A stretch of DNA of 64,000 bases from Coprinopsis marcescibilis (Eukaryota > Basidiomycota > Agaricomycetes > Agaricales > Psathyrellaceae): contig ML210176.1 in assembly GCA_004369085.1 (NCBI GenBank), positions 62,001 through 126,000 of the forward strand, read 5' to 3'. Under the pieces are notes generated by a model. That model was not told where the DNA came from. It saw only the letters and a program-made list of their open reading frames with translations, and did not search any database. The position numbers and the translations under genes are program-made. The first letter of the stretch is position 1. Each line of letters starts with the position of its first letter. Positions 56,513 through 64,000 of the stretch are shown here, in pieces.

Positions 56513-58828
56513 TGTCAGAAGACCAGCTATGAAAGACAACGATGTGAGGAAACGCGAGCACGATGGACGACCAGAGTGTTGGTTACAGAACAAAATTCGC
56601 GACGCCAAGACAACCGTTGGTTCGGATTGCCCGGTCCGGCCAGTGCCAGAGATTCAAGCAGATTGTTCGAACCCCGCCCAACTCGCTTGTTATGTGTAGT
56701 AAGTACGGTGCACTCTGCTCACAAATGAGCGATAACCCAGTTAATAGCTCGCTAGATAAATAACAAGCCATCAGTCTATGTGGAGCGCCTTACTACTGAG
56801 AAATACCGGGTGTGTTTCCAGACTCGGATGACATTATGGCTCTGGATGGCATCCCCGTAGCGAACAAATTCTACTTACTATCATTCTCGCTGAGCACAAA
56901 GGGCTCTAGCCCATATGTATAGAGCGTAAGAGGCGGTCATAAAGCTGTGTGGTAACACCTGTGATTACGAAGTGCTCGTATGCCGTACATGTAGCCTGTT
57001 GGATTTTCTTTGTTGGTGACAGACTTACGGGCGCTTAGGCTAAGCGCACCCCAGCAAGTGAAATGTTTAGGCTCAAGTCCGATCTGTTGCAAAATGCCGA
57101 CGCCTTTGCGCTACGCAGTGCGTACAGACTATTTATCATCTATGCCAAAGTCCGCCGAGCCAGCGATGTCCTCGGTTTCGGGATGCTCGGAATTCTCGGG
57201 GAGCCTGTTAACCACCCAAACGCAAATCGAAGTTGTGAGGGATTGACATGCTGGAGGCTTCTATCCCTAGGTCTTTAGTTGCGCTTCTTTGGACGTTTAC
57301 AGCTGACCGCTGAGGTCTGGTGTTGGGGAGCTATGGATACCTAGAGAAGCACCAGTCTCTCGTCGATACCGTGTTCTGTCACGTCGACATAGAAGGCCAA
57401 TGTCTGTTCATTGGAGACAGGCAGCAGCCCCAACGCGCTTCTCTTTCGAGACTCCTGTCTTCAACTCTCTTCAACTCATCACCCGGCCTCGCTCCCACCA
57501 CATTCGTGGAGGCTATTGTCAAGCAGGACCACGAAGAGAGCATCCCTCCGTGGGTGTTTTTCACAATGCCTGATTATCCACATTGATTCAAAGCCCTGGT
57601 AAGTTAGTCTAGCTGGGACAATACAAAGCTGTGTAGCGCTTGCGGATAGACCTTTTCCGAACCCCAGGTAACAACGAGGCAAATCGGATTATATCTCAGT
57701 CCGTACTACGCGAGAAATTTAGCCTATTGACATATCTCGACTCGGGTACGACTTGAACTCCCATACAAGCTCACTTTGAACAATGCATAGTCCCATTCCA
57801 GCGCGCATTTGTGATCCATACCAGTTTATATCCGCGTGCTCCGACGCACATACTGGCTCTTTACGATACTTCCTCCTCTCCTCGCGAATAATAAGCCGTG
57901 TGTGTGGTGTGATTGAACGTACACTGGGTCACTATTTTGTGAGTAGCCATCTCCTTGTGCTTGATGCAACTCAATGAAACCGCATTACTATTATAAATAG
58001 ATTTCTTTGTGTATCCATGGCTGGACCTTCCGGACTTCCTTCCAGGGCTTCCCAAAGCTTCGAACTCCAAGTTCAGCACCTGACATTTGTCAATCGCAGC
58101 TATTCACAACTGGAATTGTGGCTGATTGAACACTAGTAGCTCCACTAGAACCTCGTTCCTTGGAAACTTGTGTCGTGTGGTAGGCTATATATATCGTCAA
58201 AGAACTCCTGCAAAAAGCATCGAATGTAGTTGATCATTCAATCACGATATGGAAGTTGAAGGTGAATGGTGTAACATAGCAACTATTTGCCTAAAAGTCA
58301 ACTAGTCAGCCCCCAATCCTTCGCTGAAGCCAACATCTGAATGAAGAACTTATTCGTAGTATGGAACAAAACAGGGCTCCACCTGTCAAACGCTGTACCC
58401 GGGATCGCTACAAGATCACTTTTGAGTCTCACGCCGGATTATAGACGCTGGTGACTGGTTGTAACTTCATGTGCGGGCTCGTCGCAGTTCCTGCAGAAAC
58501 CCGCTGTAATCTGACAATCTGAAGCGATGGCTACCTACTTGCACACCCTAAGGCTTGTTATGACATAAGTATACGAGCCGTAGTATGCGTGTATAGTTGG
58601 TCAGACGATTCAGCCTGAGATGCTTATTCGGAACACGAGATATCCATAATAAGAATGATGGGCACTCATTCCAGAACAAATTCCAGCGCCTACCACCGAG
58701 ATTCCTACCAATGTCACTTGACACATTTCCGACATGGTCGTCAAAAATGAGGCATATAATACATGAGGCAAATCTACCCTAGGATATCAGTTTCGAACCC
58801 ACTTTCCTTCTTATCCCTCCTGACCACA
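56513..58828. other. 2.3-kb intergenic region without a supported gene
   Basis: Only short frames occur (for example an 88-codon plus frame at 57320-57586). A small perfect inverted repeat GCGCTTA/TAAGCGC lies near 57030-57046. From about 58380 the sequence resembles the upstream flank of the second secreted-protein gene (near 60264), so this is the left part of a local duplication. A TATA-like GCATATAATAC lies near 58752. Confidence 0.4.
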
Positions 58829-59561
58829 ATGCTCTCTCAAATCCCTGTCTATCAACTAGTGCTCCTCCTCCTCGCTGCTTCGATCTCCAATGCAGCATTC
58901 ACAACCAACACCTCTGATCCAAACTGGAACAGTGGCACAGTGGCACAGCACAGCAACGGCAACTGGTGTTTCTTCCCTGAGCCTCGCCCGGACAACATCA
59001 TCTTCTGCAAAGGAAACCCAGAGGAGGTCACATCGGTGCTCATCGCACATACCCAGACCGCCACCACAAGCGTGAACTACTACAAGCCCGGCAGCCCTGC
59101 TGTTAGGCTTGGGGGTCCCGAATGGCCAGTCGACACCAGCGACGGAAACGTGTACCTCTGCCTCACCGGCCAAGCCAGCGACGGCAAGTACGTCTCCAAG
59201 TGCTCTTTGGTCACAAGCGACAACGAGATCGGGTTCACCCCCGGCTGCGAGCGACTTGAGCCTCAGGTCAACGACGTTACGGATGGCTGCTATACCAGGT
59301 CCACTGCCTCCCGAGGCCCGCCAAAGCCTGCTCAGGAGACATACACTGCCAAGGAATGGGATGCCAGCCGCGTCACATCAGAAAGTGCTAGGCGAGGTGG
59401 CGGCAGTGTCTCTGTCGGCGGTCATGCGACCGGTAAGTTCTTCCGGGCTCGACAATATTGCACAGCACTGACAAGATTGAGAAGGCACAAATTATCGACT
59501 TGTATATGTGACAGCTTTACTCGCTTCTTGTGGGGTGCTGGGCGCGGTCAGCCTGTGGTGA
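58829..59561 (+). CDS. Secreted orphan protein, copy 1 (226 aa, C-terminal hydrophobic tail from exon 2)
   Basis: Unrecognised family. The start at 58829 opens a signal peptide (MLSQIPVYQLVLLLLAASISNA); an in-frame Met 22 codons upstream would mask it. The mature region has six Cys (NWCFF, IIFCKG, VYLCLTG, SKCSLV, PGCERL, DGCYT), suggesting three disulphides, within the conserved stretches AQHSNGNWCFF, VNYYKPGSPAVRLGGPE, GKYVSKCSLVTSDNEIGFTPGC and LEPQVNDVTDGCY. Exon 1 ends at 59432 with a GTAAGT donor. A 52-bp intron leads to exon 2 at 59485, which gives a hydrophobic tail (RLVYVTALLASCGVLGAVSLW) ending at 59561; this looks like a GPI-attachment or tail-anchor signal. Without splicing the frame would run on to 59722 with no such pattern. 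Confidence 0.78.
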
Positions 59562-61064
59562 TTCGAACTTTTGCTGCCTTTAGTATTATTTATGTCGTGG
59601 AGTGTAGTTCACAGCTTCCTCATTCACGTATCTACGGCGCACTTCGCCACGTACTACATATGCATCGCGTCCTAAAAATTTCTTTTGCAAGGGACTGTCG
59701 CTATTGTGCCTGTGTGAGATGAATGAGGTGTTAGCCAGGTCTGCAACAAACATAAACGCGTCGCACGGGCGCTTATACTTATTCGTGCTCTTTTAGGACA
59801 ACACCTGCTTTGGTTACGGGCCCGACTGGGCGCGCAGCGCTGGTTCAAATTTGACTACAGACTATGATGTTTCCGATTATAATAGGTACAATAGCTGTTT
59901 TGGTAAATGTACCTCACAGCGTAACGCCGAATTGTAAACAATTTCATCAACACGCCGCTGTACTTGGTTCGATACTTATCGCTCTCATCGCAGCTGTGCA
60001 GGAGCCACCTTGAGAGCTCAGGCACAGACGGCATGCTCAGACCCTTAGATTACTGTCATCTCAAATGGAATTTTTCTGAGTGCAAAATTACCGATTGCGT
60101 GACTTCCAGCTGATTGATATGTTTAGTCTCGCAAATTGCCAACGCTCCCATGTCCAAACGACTCCTTCCTGACATCCAATACCGTTGAAGCACATAATCG
60201 CTCTGTAGCTCTTTTACAGGTCCCCTCGTACTTTATGGACTAAATAGCGCTCCATCCGTCCTTCTGTCAAACTGTGACTCGGGATCGCTCTCGCGTCCCA
60301 CACGGAATATAGATTCCCATTGCGATGGGCTGTCGCGTTCACACGTAGCTTGCCTTGGACTGCCACGGATGGTACCTGAGCCTATAACAGGGTCAGCGGC
60401 AGGTATTTGTATGTTGTAATAAATGAACAGCCTATCGTAGATAGCCTAGTACTAGCGGTGGGCGGTAATTTTCCACTACTATATGACCCAGACGGGCACC
60501 TATGGACCAGTTGAACCCCACTGTGCAAGACTTGATATATGACTACACAGACAATGCATTTTACTGTCAAGGAAGTAGAGGGCAAGTGGGATCGTTGGCA
60601 GAGTCAGCGCCACAATGGTAACTGAGATCAAGACTGACCTCTCGTTTCTCTTCCCCTACGCAAAGGCAACCCAAAACTTCGAATTTGGAGCTATCTCTAC
60701 CAATTTACAAGGCAACTCTGACGTATCTTCTCGCATAGAATGTGAGATATGATATCAGTAACGCAGACGCAAGGTGAATTGTAAGTATGTATAGAATGTG
60801 AAATGTACTATCTCACTCAGGTGACCGTGATTCAAATCTAGAACTTAAAAGGCACGCGCAGATTCAAGATAACATGCAAGGCCTGAGATTCTCATTATAG
60901 TACAAAGTAAAGCTGGAATAGCACCCAGATGCCTACTAAATGGGAAAGCCACTTGACCCGTGCCTGATCGTCGAGACAGGGGTACTATTTAATAGATGAG
61001 GTCATGGCAAATATACGCGAGGATTGCAGTCACAATCCGACTTCTGCTAGCAACCCTCCCCATA
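59562..61064. other. Spacer between duplicated secreted-protein genes
   Basis: No gene seen. The first 250 bp is the 3' flank of copy 1, and its element GCGTCGCACGGGCGCTTATA (near 59758) recurs after copy 2 (near 62041). From about 60264 the sequence matches the flank upstream of copy 1. A TATA-like ACTATTTAATAG (near 60983) precedes copy 2. Confidence 0.5.
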
Positions 61065-61715
61065 ATGTTTCCTAAAATCTCAGTATTTCTATTTCACTTC
61101 GTATTCCTCCTCCTCGAGCTCGCTGCTTTCTCCAACGCAGCGTTCACAGCCAACACATCCGACCCTAACTGGAACAGTGGCACCGTTGCACAGCACAGCA
61201 ACGGCAACTGGTGCTTCTTCTCTGAGCCTCGCCCAGACAACACCATCTTCTGCATGGGAAACCCAGAGGAGGTCACATCCGTGCTCACTGCCCACCTCCA
61301 GACCGCCACCACAAGCGTGAACTACTACAAGCCTGGCAGTCCTGCTGTTAGGCTTGGTGGCCCCGAATTGCCGGTCGATACCAATGACGGAAACGTGTAC
61401 CTCTGCCTCACCGGCCAAGCCAGCGACGGCAAGTACGTCTCAAAGTGCTCCTTGGTCACAAGCGACAACGAGATCGGGTTCACCCCCGGCTGCGAGCGAC
61501 TTGAGCCTCAGGCCAACGATGTCACGGATGGCTGCTATGCCAACTCTTCTGCCTTGCGAGGCCCAGAAAAGCCTGTTCAAGAGAAACATATCGACTTGAA
61601 ATACGGGTCCATCGTCGACACAAGCGTAGGGGGCCACGACATTGGACGTGACTGGGACTGGAATGATGATTTGTGGAGCGGTTCCGGAAACAATTTCCCC
61701 AGCCATGCGATGTAA
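61065..61715 (+). CDS. Secreted orphan protein, copy 2 (216 aa as unspliced frame)
   Basis: Close paralogue of the gene 2.2 kb upstream; most of residues 24-170 are identical. Start at 61065 with signal peptide MFPKISVFLFHFVFLLLELAAFSNA. The six Cys and the flanking blocks of copy 1 are all kept. The C-terminal region differs (EKHIDLKYGSIVDTSVGGHD, then WDWNDDLWSGSGNNF) and the frame stops at 61715. The stop overlaps a strong GTAAGT donor (61712-61717). Downstream, 61769-61845 encodes the counterpart of copy 1's hydrophobic tail (YRLSYVKGVLAAFGVISVVNLL), and both second exons are 77 nt. The strong donor joins it out of phase. A weaker donor at 61648 (GTGACT) joins it in phase, giving 219 residues. 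The true 3' end is therefore unsettled. Confidence 0.75.
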   Translation: MFPKISVFLFHFVFLLLELAAFSNAAFTANTSDPNWNSGTVAQHSNGNWCFFSEPRPDNTIFCMGNPEEVTSVLTAHLQTATTSVNYYKPGSPAVRLGGPELPVDTNDGNVYLCLTGQASDGKYVSKCSLVTSDNEIGFTPGCERLEPQANDVTDGCYANSSALRGPEKPVQEKHIDLKYGSIVDTSVGGHDIGRDWDWNDDLWSGSGNNFPSHAM

Positions 61716-64000
61716 GTTGGCTTTCCATAATCAAAGTTATTGCGAGCTGAGCTGACTGCACTGACAAGATACATATTACCGACTTTCGTATGTAAAGGGT
61801 GTACTTGCTGCCTTTGGAGTGATTTCTGTGGTCAATCTTCTGTGATTTAAGCCCTCCGCTGTTCAGTGTGTCATGAAATCTGCGCCAACGATGTTTTTGA
61901 TAATTGATGAGGGAAATATAGTTTATGGGGTGACGATATTCGTACCTTTACCAAAAGAAAATAGGAATTACTACAGCAGTTGGCTGCAACGGAGCTGGTG
62001 CCTCAGTGCCCGCCTGCAACAAGCGCCACAACACATACAATGCGTCACGCGGGCGCTTATTGAACATGCTCATTGGGGGCAGCACAGCTCTTTCAAGTAC
62101 GAAATCATTTCGCAAACTTTACGAAGGATACTTGGACGGAGCTACCCATTGCACTTGATGCTGTTTTCACTGCTGCCATGGTACAGTCGTGTCTAAATGC
62201 ACATACGCACATGAGCGTATAACCCGCTGCCAGCATGATCTTCCTTAGCAGCTTCTACGCCCAAAACACGAGCTGCGAAACACGCCGAAGTATTCAAAAT
62301 GATTTATATTATGATCTTTATCACCCTCAAGGCAAGTTTATATGCAGGACTGCCTTATGAACCCAGCCCTCGGAGTCATCAGGTTTCATACTTACAGAGT
62401 GGGTCCTCTGCGTAGCCTACATGATGCGCTGGGTATTATATGTTACTACTACTAGACCAGTCGGTACGTACACACAGGCAACGCTCAGCACCTTTGAGCA
62501 CCGGGTGAAACCCGAAGTGAAACCCGCAGCGCGCCGACTGCACCAGCGAGTATACGGTATCCACATAGTCACCGCACGGGGATCTTCCACATTGGCACCT
62601 TCCTTTCTAATGGAATGTGCAGGCGCACTCACTGGTGCGCGTAGGGAGGCCACCGACAACCGGCTACTTCGTGTCGTCCGACTTCGAGAAAAATCTCGAG
62701 TTTGTTAGCCATAGTTTTCCACGGATTGTCACAATCTCGGCCAGCAGTTTCCGATTCGGAGGTGGGGTCGAGGGTTGACGCAGATAAGCACCGCCAATGC
62801 CATTGGCATGCCTATTTATATTTTAAGCGCCGCCGCTGTGCGAGTCGAGGGCGTCGATGGGGTTGAGGCGAATAACCTTTGGCGTGTGCAGTCCGCGGGG
62901 CAAGTCAAAGAACGAGTGGGTCTAGGTGGATCGTATCCGTGGAGAACTGCTACGCTCATGTGGATGGAAAGGGTATACCGGTCGGCTACAATGTGTCAAC
63001 ACAGTGAGCAGGCCATGCAGCACCACGAGTAGCCACCGTGGAGTTCGTATAGTTACAGGGCATATGTATTGGGAAATGTATCCCCACCGTGACCCAGTAC
63101 CAATAAGTCGACCCCAAAGCCAAAGTGACAGATTGAATTTAATGTAGTAGAGATCTTGGCGGAGATTTCGAGCCAAGAGACGATTGACTGGCCAAAGTTA
63201 ACGCCGCATTCATTGAGGGATACCTTTCGGGGTGCCAATCGTTGCTCGTGTCGTGGTCATGGTTCATGACTCCAGAGAGAAGATGACATACTGTGACACA
63301 TCCACGTCGGCGACAGCGTTTGAAGCTGATAAGGTGGGTGGCCAATAGAAGGGGTAGAGTAACAGTTTGCACTGGATATACGAGTATAATGCACAAAGAA
63401 ATCCTCTTGTTCAGGTTCCAGAGTCAAAACAGGACACGAAAACGTTTCATCGTATTCGCGGCGCTGTTGATGTCGACGACGATGACAATCGCTATAGCAC
63501 CAAGCATTGCATAAGCATAAGGTCGCTAGTGTACCTGTGAGTAAAGTTCTACTTTGGTTGCTGGAATGACCGCCGGCAAAGGAGCATCGAGACCCGATAA
63601 CCAACTGGAGCCAACTGGTCGAGGGACGGTCGGCAGGAGACGGCCAGGCACAGGGATTTGATCAAAGATCTCGGAGACGCGATCGGAGGGGGCTGACTTA
63701 GCAACCATGCCGTGTGTTGCCGGGGATAAACGGGCGGCTTGGCATCTCTATTTGGACATGACGTTGTGATCCCGCAAGTACCCAGCAGCCTGGAAGATCC
63801 TCGATAATTGGCTGATCCTGGCAAAAACTAGTCAGAGACTCATCATATGACCTATTAGTCTCAATAACACTGTATTGAAAGGTCTAGTCAAGACTCTTAT
63901 CCGCTGCGGTATCCAAAAAAGCAAAACTCTGTAGGTTACGGAGGCAATTGCACAGCCTACAAGTTGTTCCCGCGTGCCTGACGGCTCAGGGCCTCACATT
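61716..64000. other. Right-hand 2.3 kb: probable tail exon of copy 2, then no supported gene
   Basis: 61769-61845 is the likely second exon of the preceding gene. After the duplicated 3' flank (to about 62.1 kb), only short frames without motifs are seen on either strand up to the window edge. Confidence 0.4.

Noticed and set aside
57320..57586. 88-codon plus-strand open frame
   Set aside because: No signal peptide, domain or paralogue in the window. Its length is within chance expectation for a 2-kb intergenic region.
1..64000. Search for transposable elements, CRISPR arrays and long tandem repeats
   Set aside because: No transposase, reverse transcriptase or integrase motifs, no long terminal repeats and no regularly spaced repeats were seen by eye. 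Only short microsatellite-like runs occur.

Overview
This window reads as nuclear DNA of a basidiomycete fungus, most likely an Agaricomycete. Coding regions are broken by many introns of about 40-60 bp with GT/AG ends. The gene families are fungal: an OPT transporter, a CTK3-type CTD kinase subunit, a Git3/cAMP-receptor-like GPCR, and GCN1 and UTP20 homologues. A 36-residue lipopeptide pheromone precursor with a CaaX end is typical of mushrooms. I see no transposon ORF, CRISPR array or bacterial-style operon. The exact species cannot be read from the sequence.

Layout. 0-5.3 kb: two tandem secreted carboxylesterases (minus) and a small uncharacterised protein (plus). 5.4-7.1 kb: a 405-residue seven-helix receptor (minus) that can be reconstructed exon by exon, including a 7-nt micro-exon. 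8.3-10.2 kb: asparaginyl-tRNA synthetase (minus). 12.3-15.6 kb: a mitochondrial class III CoA-transferase (plus) and a beta-propeller lactonase (minus). 16.5 kb: tRNA-Ile(AAT). 17-27.4 kb: CTD kinase gamma subunit (plus), convergent with the giant GCN1 gene (minus). 27.7-29.1 kb: a PrpF-family isomerase (plus). 29.3-30.8 kb: two divergent small heat-shock protein genes. 31.1-36.2 kb: a cell-surface Cys/Ser-rich protein and an OPT transporter (both minus). 36.7-38.6 kb: a disordered Gly/Tyr/Gln-rich protein (minus), with about 4.3 kb upstream that holds no recognisable gene. 42.9-43.5 kb: a third sHSP with a strong heat-shock-element array. 44-45.5 kb: a cullin N-terminal-half protein without the cullin C-terminal half. 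46.05-46.16 kb: the mating-pheromone-type precursor. 47.3-56.5 kb: UTP20 (minus). 58.8-61.8 kb: two tandem secreted orphan proteins from a local segmental duplication. The last 2 kb looks empty.

How the genes fit together. Most of the window is housekeeping: tRNA charging, the GCN1 starvation response, UTP20 ribosome assembly and CTD kinase. Between these lie accessory genes for environment sensing and secretion: esterases, receptor, peptide uptake, surface and secreted proteins, sHSPs and pheromone. The pheromone-like gene is the most notable find. It is only 111 bp long and lies between a truncated cullin gene and UTP20, with no STE3-type receptor in the window. The 7-TM receptor at 5.4-7.1 kb belongs to a different receptor class.
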